64,000 nt of DNA. It comes from Phaeobacter gallaeciensis DSM 26640. GTDB lineage: Bacteria; Pseudomonadota; Alphaproteobacteria; Rhodobacterales; Rhodobacteraceae. The notes under the pieces are model-generated. The model made no database searches. It was not told the origin of the DNA and saw only the letters and a list, made by a program, of their open reading frames with translations. This document shows positions 15,809 to 24,881 of this stretch, in pieces; the stretch's first letter is position 1, and the number at the start of each line of letters is the position of its first letter. The position numbers were made by a program, and so were the translations under genes. The stretch covers positions 77,001-141,000 of the forward strand of contig NC_023137.1 in NCBI RefSeq assembly GCF_000511385.1. Direction: 5' to 3'.

Positions 15809-18800
15809 ATGCAATCCACCCTGTTTTCATTCATCTGGACCTATTCGCGGCGCCAGCAGATAGGTCTGTTGGCGTTGACCATGGTCACGTTCCCCTTCCT
15901 CTATGCGGCGTTGGAATTGCCCAAGCGGATTATCAACGACGCTATCGGTGCGCCGATGGATCAGGTTGAGGTTCTGGGGCAAGAAATCGGGCAGGTCGAC
16001 TATCTGCTGCTGCTGTGTGTTGGGTTTTTAGCCGCGGTTCTGATCAGTGGCCTTTTGAAGATGCGCCTCAATACCATGAAGGGCATCGTCGCCGAACGTC
16101 TGCTGCGGCGCCTGCGGTACACGCTGATCAACCGGATGATGCGGTTTCCCGCGCCGTATTTCAGGACCACCAGCCAGGGTGAGCTTGTCTCCATGATCAC
16201 CTCGGAATCAGAACCGATGGGTGGCCTGATGGGCGACGCTGTGGCGCAGCCTGTGTTTCAAGCCGGGCAGATGCTGACGATTGTCGCGTTTCTCTTTATG
16301 CAAAGCGTGTGGTTCGGACTGGCCTCGGTGGCGCTGATCCCATTGCAGGCCTGGCTGATCCCGATGCTGCAACGTCAGATCAACCTGCTGAACAAGGACC
16401 GCATTCAGGAGGTGCGGGCTTTTTCAGCAGAGATTGGCGAAACCGCCGCTGGGATCGGGGATCTGCGGATCAATGGTGGCCGCCGGTATCGGCTGGCGCA
16501 GATATCGGCACGTCTGGGACGGCTGTTCGATATTCGGCGGCGGATCTACACCAAAAAATACTTCATGAAGTTTCTCAACAACATGATCGGTCACCTGACG
16601 CCGTTTGTGTTTTATTCCGCCGGCGGTGTGCTGGCGATCCGCGGCGATATCACGGTGGGCGCATTGGTAGCCGCATTGGCCGCTTACAAGGATCTGTCAG
16701 CCCCGTGGCGAGAATTGCTGACCTACTACAATCAGGTGCAGGATATGAGCCTGCGCTGGTCGATCATGACCGATCGTTTCGCGCCCAAGGGCATGATTCC
16801 GGAGGAGCTGATCGAGGGCGCGCCGACGGATATCCCTCATCTGCGCGGCGCCATCGAATTGCGCAATGTTTCGGTGAAAGATGCCGACGGAAATATGGTG
16901 CTGGAGGATTTGTCGCTGACCATTCCGGCGGGGGGACGTGTTGCAATCCAGAGTAGCAGCGAGGCGGAGCGCGCGGCTTTTGCAGCACTGCTGACGCGGG
17001 AGGTTGTGCCATTTCGCGGGTCGGTGACGATTGCAGGGCATCGGCTGGACCAACTGCATCAGGGGGTGATCGCGGCGCGCGTCGGCTATGCCTATTCGCG
17101 GCCCTATCTGTTTAATGGCTCACTTGGCGACAATGTGCTGATGTCGCTGCGCGATCATCCGCATATGCCTGCAGGCAGCGAGTCCCGTGGCAAGAGCCGT
17201 GTAATGACCGAAGCCTGCCGTGCCGGTAATAGCCCGGATCCATTAGCTGCGGATTGGATCAACCCGGCGCTGGCAGGGCTTGGATCCGAAAGCGAGCTGC
17301 GTGACTGGTGGTTTCAGCTGGTCGAGGCGATGGGCATCGACGAGCAGCTGTTCCGTCGCACCCTGCACACCCGGTTTCAGATTGGTCCGCATCTTGGCCT
17401 TGTGCAGCAGATCATTGCCTTGCGCCCTCTTGTGGCGGAGCGGCTGAAGCATGCGGGCCTTGCTGATGTGGTGCATCGTTTTGAGCCGGAGGTGTTCAAT
17501 CCAGCGGTTCCTCTGGGCGGCAATATCCTTTTTGCCGCGCCCACCCGCCCTCTCGCGCCCGAGGAGCTGATTGCGGAAGACGGGCCGATTATCAGCGCTT
17601 TGCGGGATCATGGCCTGCAGCAAGACGTGATAACCTTCGGTCTTGGGGTGATGGACACCTTGCGGCAGACCTTTGGTCGAGAGGACACAAATCACCCGTT
17701 GTTCAAGCGGCTTGGGTTGGACGAGGCGCTGTATCAACGCATCGCCGAGGTTGCTGACCGCCAGGCCACGCTGGGCGTGTCCGGGCTGGGCGAGGACGAA
17801 CGGGTGTTGCTGGCCTCGGTGCCGTTTCTGATCTCTGAGGAGCAAATCGGCACAGCATTTCCGGAGCGGTTCAAGCAGCGCATCCTGGATATGCGACGTG
17901 ATGTGGCACCAGCGCTGCAGGCGCAATTGGGTGATCTCTTTGTCTCCATTACGCCTGACGCCTATCTGCCGCGGCTGACCGTGCTGGAAAACGTGCTCTA
18001 CGGCCGGCTGTCGCTCAGCGCGGGTGCCAAGGCCAAGCAGGTCGAGGATCTGGTCGCCGAAGTGTTGGAAGAACACGGGCTGCGCAAGCGTCTGGCGCTG
18101 ATCCTTTATGATTTGCCGGCCGGTCTGGGCGGAACTGCGTTGGAACCTGTGTTTCAGGAGCGCGCGGCCTTTACCCGGGCGGCGATCAAGCGGCCCGATA
18201 TCCTGATTCTGGACCGCGCCTTAGCGAGCCATGACAGTGCAAGCAGGTTAGAATCCCGTGAACGGCTTTCCAAGCTGATGCCAAATGCCACGATGCTGTT
18301 TCTGGAAGACCAGTTCAACCACCCGGAGCGCTATGATATTTTTGTGAAAATTCAAAATGGTCGGATTGACGGCGTTGAAGGCAATCTGACCGATCCGATG
18401 GAGAGTGCTGCACGAAACGACCTGGGTAAACGGCTGGAACTGATCCAGAGCACAGAGCTGTTCTCGAAACTGGATGCACGAAATCAGCGACTGTTGGCCT
18501 TCTCGGCGCGCTGGCATGACGTGGCCAAGGGCGACCATGTCTTTCAATATGGAGACGCCGGCGACGCGGTGTTCCTCTGCCTGTCCGGCAAGGCGGATTT
18601 GTTCTGGCCGGACAGCACTGCGGAGAGCACACCGATTTCGCAGATTGAGCCGGGGCGGTTGATCGGGGATCTGGCCGTGATCCTGAACGACAAACGGCAG
18701 CTGGATCTGATCGCGGTGGAGGATTGCCGCTTCCTCAGGATTGGTGCCGAAGAATACCGCGCCGTGATCGAAGCGGATGCCGGTGTTGCGGTGCAACTGC

Positions 18801-18937
18801 TGGAGACTGTCTCGCGGCATCTGGTGCAGGTGGCAGGCGTGGCACGGGCAGCGGCTCAGAATGTCTCTGGCGAGGACACACCAGCGGTCGCAGCTGCCGC
18901 CATCGTCGCGGAGGAGCGTGCCGGCAATGTTCACTAA
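15809..18937 (+). CDS. Degenerate ABC-exporter-like protein with cyclic-nucleotide-binding domain
   Basis: A 1042-residue protein starting at the ATG at 15809 behind AAAAGGAG. Residues 1-320 form an exporter-type transmembrane domain. A nucleotide-binding fold starts near 348, but Walker A is replaced (about 378-390, QSSSEAERAAF) with no GxGKS/T. A roughly 280-residue insertion (446-725) splits the domain. The signature is degenerate (AGLGGTALEPVFQE), Walker B lacks the catalytic Glu (LILDRAL) and the H-loop His is absent (FLEDQF). Residues 880-1005 are a cNMP-binding domain (GDHVFQYGDAGDAVFL, IGDLAVI, KRQ). It cannot be a normal ATP-driven exporter. Its 3' end overlaps the CPBP protease gene by 11 bases. 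Its role is unknown. Confidence 0.88.
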   Translation: MQSTLFSFIWTYSRRQQIGLLALTMVTFPFLYAALELPKRIINDAIGAPMDQVEVLGQEIGQVDYLLLLCVGFLAAVLISGLLKMRLNTMKGIVAERLLRRLRYTLINRMMRFPAPYFRTTSQGELVSMITSESEPMGGLMGDAVAQPVFQAGQMLTIVAFLFMQSVWFGLASVALIPLQAWLIPMLQRQINLLNKDRIQEVRAFSAEIGETAAGIGDLRINGGRRYRLAQISARLGRLFDIRRRIYTKKYFMKFLNNMIGHLTPFVFYSAGGVLAIRGDITVGALVAALAAYKDLSAPWRELLTYYNQVQDMSLRWSIMTDRFAPKGMIPEELIEGAPTDIPHLRGAIELRNVSVKDADGNMVLEDLSLTIPAGGRVAIQSSSEAERAAFAALLTREVVPFRGSVTIAGHRLDQLHQGVIAARVGYAYSRPYLFNGSLGDNVLMSLRDHPHMPAGSESRGKSRVMTEACRAGNSPDPLAADWINPALAGLGSESELRDWWFQLVEAMGIDEQLFRRTLHTRFQIGPHLGLVQQIIALRPLVAERLKHAGLADVVHRFEPEVFNPAVPLGGNILFAAPTRPLAPEELIAEDGPIISALRDHGLQQDVITFGLGVMDTLRQTFGREDTNHPLFKRLGLDEALYQRIAEVADRQATLGVSGLGEDERVLLASVPFLISEEQIGTAFPERFKQRILDMRRDVAPALQAQLGDLFVSITPDAYLPRLTVLENVLYGRLSLSAGAKAKQVEDLVAEVLEEHGLRKRLALILYDLPAGLGGTALEPVFQERAAFTRAAIKRPDILILDRALASHDSASRLESRERLSKLMPNATMLFLEDQFNHPERYDIFVKIQNGRIDGVEGNLTDPMESAARNDLGKRLELIQSTELFSKLDARNQRLLAFSARWHDVAKGDHVFQYGDAGDAVFLCLSGKADLFWPDSTAESTPISQIEPGRLIGDLAVILNDKRQLDLIAVEDCRFLRIGAEEYRAVIEADAGVAVQLLETVSRHLVQVAGVARAAAQNVSGEDTPAVAAAAIVAEERAGNVH

Positions 18938-19850
18938 GCCCGCGACAACAGCCTATGCCGCCCATGACCTGCTGGTCGATCCGGCGGCGCGGTCTGCGCC
19001 GCAACTCTGGCGCCTGTTGCTGGGTTTGCTTCTTATTGGCGTGCTCAGCTATGCGTTGACTGCGGTAGCCGTGCAAACGCTGATCGTAGCGTTTCCGGGC
19101 GCGTGGGTCCGCGATCTGCCGACCGGCGGATCGCCGGTCGCGATGCTGGTCCTCCTGAGTAGTTTTCTCTGTGTGACAATTGCTGTTGCCTGTGCACTAC
19201 GTCTGTTGCACCGTCGCAGTTTGAGCAGCGTGATTGGCCCCATGCCGTTGGCGCTGCAACAGTTTGGTCGCACCTCCCTGCGTCTTTCCGTCCTGATGGT
19301 CGTGCTGGCGCTGCTCTGGCTGATCCTGCCGATAGGGCTGGATGGTGGCGTGATGTCGGATCTGGTGCCGAATCTTGCGCTGCATCAGTGGCTGCGCCTG
19401 TTGCCTCTGGCGTTGATTGCGATCTTCATACAGATCAGTGCGGAGGAGATCCTGTTTCGCGGCTACCTTCAGCAGACACTTGCTGCGCGCGGTCTGCACC
19501 CGCTGATCTGGCTTTTCGTGCCATCTGCGATTTTTGCGGTGGGTCACTACGCGCCGGGGGATGCGGGGGTGAATGCGCCTCTCATTGCGCTTTGGGCTGG
19601 CGGATTTGGTTTGCTGATGGCGGATCTCACTGCGCGTGCGGGCACACTGGGTCCGGCAATGGCCGTCCATTTTGTCAATAACATCATTGCGATCCTGCTG
19701 TTTGGCTCTCCAACCACCCTGTCTGGTCTGGCCCTTTTTCTGGTGCCGTTTGAGCTGTCTGACCCTGTCGTATTGCGGCAGATGCTGTGGCTCGACTTCG
19801 CGGTTATGGGGCTTTGCTGGCTGGTTGCGCGGCTTGCCATCCGGCGCTGA
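18927..19850 (+). CDS. CPBP family intramembrane metalloprotease
   Basis: A 307-residue membrane protein with about eight hydrophobic helices. The CPBP (Abi) signature motifs are intact: EEILFR at 173-178 (EExxxR), FAVGH at 203-207 (FxxxH) and HFVNN at 248-252 (HxxxN). Relatives include the eukaryotic CAAX prenyl protease Rce1. The ATG at 18927 lies 11 bases inside the end of the preceding ABC-like gene and follows GGAGGAG, so the two are probably translated together. That coupling suggests the protease and the pseudo-transporter act on the same process. The substrate is unknown. Confidence 0.9.
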   Translation: MFTKPATTAYAAHDLLVDPAARSAPQLWRLLLGLLLIGVLSYALTAVAVQTLIVAFPGAWVRDLPTGGSPVAMLVLLSSFLCVTIAVACALRLLHRRSLSSVIGPMPLALQQFGRTSLRLSVLMVVLALLWLILPIGLDGGVMSDLVPNLALHQWLRLLPLALIAIFIQISAEEILFRGYLQQTLAARGLHPLIWLFVPSAIFAVGHYAPGDAGVNAPLIALWAGGFGLLMADLTARAGTLGPAMAVHFVNNIIAILLFGSPTTLSGLALFLVPFELSDPVVLRQMLWLDFAVMGLCWLVARLAIRR

Positions 19851-19912
19851 TTGCATTTAGACGCGCGGGGCCTTATTTGAAGGTCCAAACCGCCCCTACA
19901 AAGGCATGGCTT

Positions 19913-20857
19913 ATGAACTGGATCACCAACTACGTCCGGCCGCGGATCAATTCGATCTTCTCGCGCCGCGAAGTTCCCGAGAACCTTTGGCGCAAATGCG
20001 ATGAATGCGGCACCATGCTGTTTCACCGTGAGCTGAGCGACAATCTGAATGTCTGCAACAACTGCGGGCATCACATGCACATCACCCCCCGCGACCGTTT
20101 TCTGGCGCTGTTTGATGGCGGCGTTTTCACCGAGGTTGCCGTGCCTGAGCCACTGGCGGATCCGCTGAAGTTCCGGGATCAGAAACGCTATCCTGACCGG
20201 ATGAAAGCAGCGCAGAAGACGACCGCCGAGAAAGAGGCGATGCTGGTGGCCGCCGGTGAAATTGGCCGGACCCCGATCATCGCCGCCGCGCAGGACTTCT
20301 CCTTCATGGCGGGATCCATGGGCATGTATGTTGGCAATGCGATCATTGCCGCTGCTGAAGAGGCCGTGAAACTGAAACGCCCGTTGGTACTGTTTTCTGC
20401 CGCAGGCGGTGCGCGCATGCAGGAGGGGATCCTGTCGCTGATGCAGATGCCCCGGACCACAGTTGCGGTCCAGATGCTGAAAGAGGCAGGTCTGCCTTAT
20501 ATTGTGGTGCTGACCCATCCGACCACCGGGGGTGTGACCGCCTCTTATGCGATGTTGGGGGATGTGCATATTTCTGAGCCCAACGCATTGATCTGTTTTG
20601 CCGGTCCCCGTGTGATCGAACAGACCATTCGCGAGAAACTGCCCGAAGGGTTCCAGCGCGCCGAATACCTGCTGGATCACGGCATGTTGGATCGCGTAAC
20701 ACCGCGCACCGAAATGCGTGAGGAGTTGATCAAGATCACCCGGATGCTTCTGGACCTGCCTCCGCAGATTGTTGGTGACCTGCCTGCACCGGATGAGAGC
20801 GAGCAGGCCGCGAATGATGCCAGTGGTGCCGCAGACGCACCGGTATCAGGGACCTGA
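19913..20857 (+). CDS. accD: Acetyl-CoA carboxylase carboxyltransferase subunit beta
   Basis: A 314-residue protein, the usual length. The N-terminal zinc ribbon has CDEC and CNNC (residues 26-51), followed by the carboxyltransferase crotonase fold (GSMGMYVGNAIIAAAE, SAAGGARMQEG, THPTTGGVTASYAMLGD, FAGPRVIEQTI). With AccA it transfers CO2 from biotin to acetyl-CoA, the first step of fatty-acid synthesis. The ATG at 19913 gives the family start MNWITNYVRP; longer starts in the frame are not supported. The tail after residue 285 is acidic and variable. A terminator follows at 20879-20910. Confidence 0.97.
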   Translation: MNWITNYVRPRINSIFSRREVPENLWRKCDECGTMLFHRELSDNLNVCNNCGHHMHITPRDRFLALFDGGVFTEVAVPEPLADPLKFRDQKRYPDRMKAAQKTTAEKEAMLVAAGEIGRTPIIAAAQDFSFMAGSMGMYVGNAIIAAAEEAVKLKRPLVLFSAAGGARMQEGILSLMQMPRTTVAVQMLKEAGLPYIVVLTHPTTGGVTASYAMLGDVHISEPNALICFAGPRVIEQTIREKLPEGFQRAEYLLDHGMLDRVTPRTEMREELIKITRMLLDLPPQIVGDLPAPDESEQAANDASGAADAPVSGT

Positions 20858-20878
20858 TCCTGCTAGAATTGTGATATT

Positions 20879-20910
20879 ACGGCCCGCTCGTCCTGCGCGC
20901 GGGCCGTTTC
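20879..20910 (+). terminator. Terminator after accD
   Basis: A 9-bp stem ACGGCCCGC/GCGGGCCGT (20879-20887 with 20899-20907), 11-base loop, followed by a short T-run. It separates accD from folC. Confidence 0.7.
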
Positions 20911-20940
20911 TATATTGCCCTCGTAAAATCGCCTACATCA

Positions 20941-22221
20941 ATGAGCCGCAAAATGACCCAGACCTCCGACGCGATCCTTGCCCGCATGATGGCGCTGCAC
21001 CCTAAGATTATCGACCTGACGCTGGACCGGGTCTGGCGGTTGCTTGCGGCGCTGGATAATCCGCAGGAGAAGCTGCCGCCGGTGATCCATCTGGCGGGTA
21101 CCAACGGCAAGGGCTCCACCCAGGCGATGATCCGTGCCGGGCTTGAGGGGATGGGCAAGAGTGTCCACGCTTATACCTCGCCGCATCTGGCACGGTTCCA
21201 CGAACGCATCCGGCTGGCGGGGGAGCTGATTTCGGAGCCGCATCTGAGTGACGTGCTGGATGAGTGCTACGCCAAGAACGGCGGTGAGAACATCACCTAT
21301 TTCGAAATCACCACGGTGGCGGGCCTCCTGGCGTTTTCGCGCGTGCCTGCGGATTACACCCTGTTGGAGGTCGGCCTTGGCGGGCGTCTGGATGCAACCA
21401 ATGTCATCACGCCTGAGGTCTCGGTGATCACTCCGGTTTCTATTGATCACGAACAGTTTCTGGGCAACACCCTGACCAAGATCGCGGGCGAAAAGGCCGG
21501 CATCATCAAACGCGGCGTGCCGGTTGTGGTTGGCCCGCAGCCAGAGGACGCGATGGAGGTCATTGAGGCCACCGCCACCCGCCTTGGTGCCCCATTGATC
21601 GCTTATGGTCAACACTGGCATGTCTGGGAGGAACGCGGGCGGCTGGTGTTTCAGGACGAAAACGGTCTCCTGGACCTGCCGCTGCCCGCGCTATTGGGCG
21701 CACATCAGATCCAGAACGCAGGCGCGGCGCTGGCAACCCTGCGTCATCTGGGGGCTGATGAGGCGGCTTGCGAGGCCGCGATGGCCAATGCCGAATGGCC
21801 TGCCCGCATGCAGCGGCTCAAGACCGGCCCGTTGATCGAGGCCGCGCCCTCGGCTGAGCTGTGGCTGGATGGCGGTCATAACGCGGCGGCAGGCCTGGCA
21901 CTGGCGGAGGTGCTGGCGGGATTGCCCGCGCGGTCCACGCATCTGATCTGCGGCATGCTGAACACCAAGGATGTGAGCGGTTATATGGCCCCGCTGGCCC
22001 CGCATGTTGAAAGCCTCACGGCGATTTCAATCCCGGATGAGATCAACACCCTCAGCGCCGAAGAGACCGAAGCCGCAGCCAAGTCTGTGGGCATCGCGGC
22101 AGGAACGGCGCAGAGCACCATGGCGGCGCTGCAGGCCATCACTGCCAAGGATCCGCAGGCACGGGTGCTGATTTGCGGTTCGCTCTATCTGGCGGGCCAT
22201 ATCCTGCGCAACAACGGGTGA
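20941..22221 (+). CDS. folC: Bifunctional dihydrofolate/folylpolyglutamate synthase
   Basis: A 426-residue Mur-ligase-like enzyme. The P-loop is GTNGKGST (about residues 58-65), preceded by IHLAG. SPHLARFHERI, the VGLGGRLDATN motif and WLDGGHN in the C-terminal domain are all present. It adds glutamate to dihydropteroate and to folates. The accD-folC order is common in proteobacteria. The ATG at 20941 lacks a strong ribosome-binding site; ATG 20953 is an alternative start. Confidence 0.96.
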   Translation: MSRKMTQTSDAILARMMALHPKIIDLTLDRVWRLLAALDNPQEKLPPVIHLAGTNGKGSTQAMIRAGLEGMGKSVHAYTSPHLARFHERIRLAGELISEPHLSDVLDECYAKNGGENITYFEITTVAGLLAFSRVPADYTLLEVGLGGRLDATNVITPEVSVITPVSIDHEQFLGNTLTKIAGEKAGIIKRGVPVVVGPQPEDAMEVIEATATRLGAPLIAYGQHWHVWEERGRLVFQDENGLLDLPLPALLGAHQIQNAGAALATLRHLGADEAACEAAMANAEWPARMQRLKTGPLIEAAPSAELWLDGGHNAAAGLALAEVLAGLPARSTHLICGMLNTKDVSGYMAPLAPHVESLTAISIPDEINTLSAEETEAAAKSVGIAAGTAQSTMAALQAITAKDPQARVLICGSLYLAGHILRNNG

Positions 22222-22262
22222 CGCTGATAGCCGGTATGCCAGCAGCGCAGTCGGCCAGTCAC

Positions 22263-22322
22263 CTTTCTCAAAATACTCCGGGGGTGAGAAAGCCCTGCTT
22301 TCGAGGGGGCAGCGCCCCCTTC
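22263..22322. repeat. Intergenic palindromic element between folC and zapE
   Basis: CTCAAAATACTCCGGGGGTGA is followed by a small GAAAG/CTTTC hairpin (22288-22302) and a 7-bp GC stem AGGGGGC/GCCCCCT (22304-22320, 3-base loop). From memory, elements of this form (CAAAATACTCCGGGGG, then a GC hairpin) recur between genes in Rhodobacteraceae genomes. It lies between convergent genes and may terminate both transcripts. Confidence 0.55.
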
Positions 22323-22327
22323 GCGCC

Positions 22328-23398
22328 TTAGGCCTCGCGCCCCCAGTCCCGGTCCTGCATCTCCCGCAGACGCGAGGCGGTGCGTTCGAATTCAAACGTG
22401 CCTTCCCCTTCGACATAGAGCATTTCCGGTTCTGCCGCAGCGGAACAGATCAGGCGCACCCCTGCCTCATAGAGCGCGTCGATCAGCGTTACAAAACGCT
22501 TGGCTTCATTGAAGTTGTTACGGCTGAGGCGGGGAATGTCTTCGAGGACCAGCACCTTCACCTCCTCGGCAAGAGCAAGATAATCGCCGGGTCCGAGCAT
22601 CTTGCCGCATAGGTCATAAAAACTGGCGCGGGCCACCCCGTTGCGGAACGCGGGCAGGGTGACTTCGCGCCCCTTCACCTCAAGCGTCAGTGGCTGTGCA
22701 GGCCCGCCGGAGAGGTCTTCCCAGATGGCGCGGATCTTTGCATTGGCGTCAGCATTCACCGGTGAGAAATAGACCTGCGCCCCAGTGAGGCGATCCTGAC
22801 GGTAGTCAACCGGGCTGACCATCTCATGGACCTGCATCTGCTGCTTGATGAGATCAATGAACGGCAGAAACAGCTGTCGGTTCAATCCGTTCTTATAAAG
22901 GTCATCGGGCACCCGGTTTGAGGTGGTGATCACGGTGACACCGGCGGCAAACAAGGCCTCAAACAACCGCCCAACAATCATCGCATCGGTGATATCGGTG
23001 ATCTGCATTTCGTCAAAAGCCAACAGTCGGACCGATCCGGCCACCTCTGCCGCCACGGGGGCAAGCGCATCTTCGACCCCTTGCTGACGGGCCTCGTGCA
23101 TTTTGCCGTGGATCTCCTGCATGAAGGCATGAAAATGCACGCGACGTGATGGGATGTCGTCCAGGCTGTCGACAAATAGATCCATCAGCATCGATTTTCC
23201 CCGACCGACCCCGCCCCAGAGATACAGGCCGGTGACAGACTCGTAGGTGGCTTTGCGAAACAGGCCACGCTTGACCGGCGGCGCTTTCAACCCTTCGGCA
23301 ATGCGATCAAAATGCGCAAGCACGGCCTCCTGGGCGGGATCCGGCTTTAACACGCCTGTGTCGATTTTCTGCTGATAAAGCGTGGTCAAATGGGTCAT
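22328..23398 (-). CDS. zapE: Cell division protein ZapE (AFG1-like ATPase)
   Basis: A 356-residue AAA-type P-loop ATPase. Walker A is GGVGRGKSMLMD, preceded by GLYLWG; Walker B is LLAFDEMQITDI; then TTSNRVPDDLYKNGLNR and the arginine-containing C-terminal region (DIPRLSRNNFNEAKRFVTLIDALYE). These are diagnostic of the AFG1/ZapE family. In E. coli it binds the Z-ring and affects FtsZ stability under low oxygen. It is convergent with folC. The ATG at 23398 has only a weak ribosome-binding site. Confidence 0.95.
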   Translation of the reverse strand: MTHLTTLYQQKIDTGVLKPDPAQEAVLAHFDRIAEGLKAPPVKRGLFRKATYESVTGLYLWGGVGRGKSMLMDLFVDSLDDIPSRRVHFHAFMQEIHGKMHEARQQGVEDALAPVAAEVAGSVRLLAFDEMQITDITDAMIVGRLFEALFAAGVTVITTSNRVPDDLYKNGLNRQLFLPFIDLIKQQMQVHEMVSPVDYRQDRLTGAQVYFSPVNADANAKIRAIWEDLSGGPAQPLTLEVKGREVTLPAFRNGVARASFYDLCGKMLGPGDYLALAEEVKVLVLEDIPRLSRNNFNEAKRFVTLIDALYEAGVRLICSAAAEPEMLYVEGEGTFEFERTASRLREMQDRDWGREA

Positions 23399-23512
23399 AT
23401 CGCAAGGGATAACGTGGTGGGCATCGGATGGGAAGGGACGTCCGCCGCGTAGGTCTCGGCATCTGGAATGCTACGAGGCGGGCCAATCAGACCTGCCGGA
23501 TAAAGGGTAACA

Positions 23513-23528
23513 TTTGATGCATCAAATA
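23513..23528. promoter_or_regulatory. Perfect 16-bp palindrome, probable operator
   Basis: ATTTGATGCATCAAAT is a perfect 16-base palindrome lying 94 bases before the MFS transporter start at 23622. It is AT-rich inside a GC-rich region. Its form resembles operators of GntR/FCD-type or similar dimeric regulators. No such regulator gene is adjacent. Confidence 0.6.
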
Positions 23529-23621
23529 TTCTTGTCTATCGCCGCAAAAATCCTGATTTGACCGGATGTGGTTTTCCCGTACCGTCGTCTGACCGGAAAT
23601 CGTCCGGCAAGGAGACAGGCC

Positions 23622-24863
23622 ATGAGCAGACCCACACCGTTGTTTACCCCCGTTCTGATCGTGGGCTGCGTGATCATTATGGTGAGCTTTGCGGTGCGCG
23701 CCTCCTTTGGCGTGTTCCAGATTCCGATTGCCGAGGAATTCGGCTGGCTCCGGTCCGAATTCTCGTTGGCGATTGCTATTCAGAACCTGGCCTGGGGCAT
23801 CGGTCAGCCCATTTTTGGTGCGATCGCAGAGAAAATTGGCGACCGCAAGGCGATCATCATCGGGGCACTGATCTATGCTGCCGGGCTGGTGTTCAGCGCT
23901 TGGGCGACCACTCCGTTTGAGATGCAGGCCTATGAATGGCTTGTTGGCTTTGGCATTGCGGGCACCGGGTTTGGCGTGGTGCTGGCCGTGGTTGGTCGCG
24001 CCAGCTCGGATGAGAACCGCTCGATGTCACTGGCCATTGTGACGGCGGCGGGGTCTGCAGGGCAGATCTTTGGCGCGCCGACTGCGGAGTGGTTGTTGAC
24101 CTTCCTCAGCTGGCAGAGCGTATTTCTGGTGTTTGCAGGGGTTGTTCTGGCGCTTATCGCCACATTGCCACTGATGCGCGCGCCTGAGGCCGCCTCTAAG
24201 GCCGAACTGGAAGAGAGCATGGGCGCAATCCTGAAAAAGGCGTTCAAGGATCCATCCTATACGTTGATTTTCCTTGGCTTCTTCAGTTGTGGCTATCAGC
24301 TGGCTTTTGTCACCGCGCATTTCCCGGCCTTTGTTACCGAGATGTGCGGCCCGATCCTGCCGGGTGGTGCGCTGTATTCCATCGGGATCACCTCGACATC
24401 CGCGCTCGGGGCGGTGGCGATTTCCCTGATTGGCGCGGCAAATGTGGGCGGGACACTGCTGGCGGGTTGGCTTGGCAATCGTTACTCTAAGAAATACCTG
24501 CTGGCGGCAATCTATACCGGCCGTACGATTGCGGCGGCGGCCTTCATCCTTGTGCCGATCACGCCGGTCACTGTGATCGTGTTTTCCATCGTCATGGGGT
24601 CTTTGTGGTTGGCCACGGTGCCGCTGACTTCCGGCTTGGTCGCACATCTTTATGGGCTGCGCTATATGGGCACGCTTTATGGGATTGTGTTCTTCAGTCA
24701 CCAGCTGGGCAGTTTCCTTGGTGTCTGGCTGGGGGGACGGATGTATGACATCTATGGTGACTACACGTTGGTCTGGTGGATCGGCGTTGGGATCGGAGCC
24801 TTCAGCGCCATTGTCCATTTGCCGATCCGGGAGCATCCGCGCACTGTGCTGGCTGCCACCTGA
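23622..24863 (+). CDS. MFS transporter
   Basis: A 413-residue protein with 12 predicted transmembrane helices. The motif between helices 2 and 3 is GAIAEKIGDRKAIIIG, and the start is VRASFGVFQIPIAEEFGW, a pattern of the monocarboxylate/oxalate-formate-like MFS group. A central cytoplasmic loop is rich in charged residues (EAASKAELEESMGAILKKAF). The ATG at 23622 follows AAGGAG at 8 bases. A perfect palindrome at 23513-23528 suggests substrate-controlled expression. The substrate is likely an organic acid, by family only. Confidence 0.85.
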   Translation: MSRPTPLFTPVLIVGCVIIMVSFAVRASFGVFQIPIAEEFGWLRSEFSLAIAIQNLAWGIGQPIFGAIAEKIGDRKAIIIGALIYAAGLVFSAWATTPFEMQAYEWLVGFGIAGTGFGVVLAVVGRASSDENRSMSLAIVTAAGSAGQIFGAPTAEWLLTFLSWQSVFLVFAGVVLALIATLPLMRAPEAASKAELEESMGAILKKAFKDPSYTLIFLGFFSCGYQLAFVTAHFPAFVTEMCGPILPGGALYSIGITSTSALGAVAISLIGAANVGGTLLAGWLGNRYSKKYLLAAIYTGRTIAAAAFILVPITPVTVIVFSIVMGSLWLATVPLTSGLVAHLYGLRYMGTLYGIVFFSHQLGSFLGVWLGGRMYDIYGDYTLVWWIGVGIGAFSAIVHLPIREHPRTVLAAT

Positions 24864-24881
24864 TAGTGACGCGGCGGGGGA

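Noticed and set aside
17243..18076. A 277-codon minus-strand open frame
   Set aside because: It is opposite the insertion in the degenerate ABC gene and shows no domain; the plus-strand frame continues through it without stops.
19547..20680. A 377-codon minus-strand open frame
   Set aside because: It lies opposite the CPBP and accD genes, whose motifs are unambiguous; its translation has no recognisable domain.
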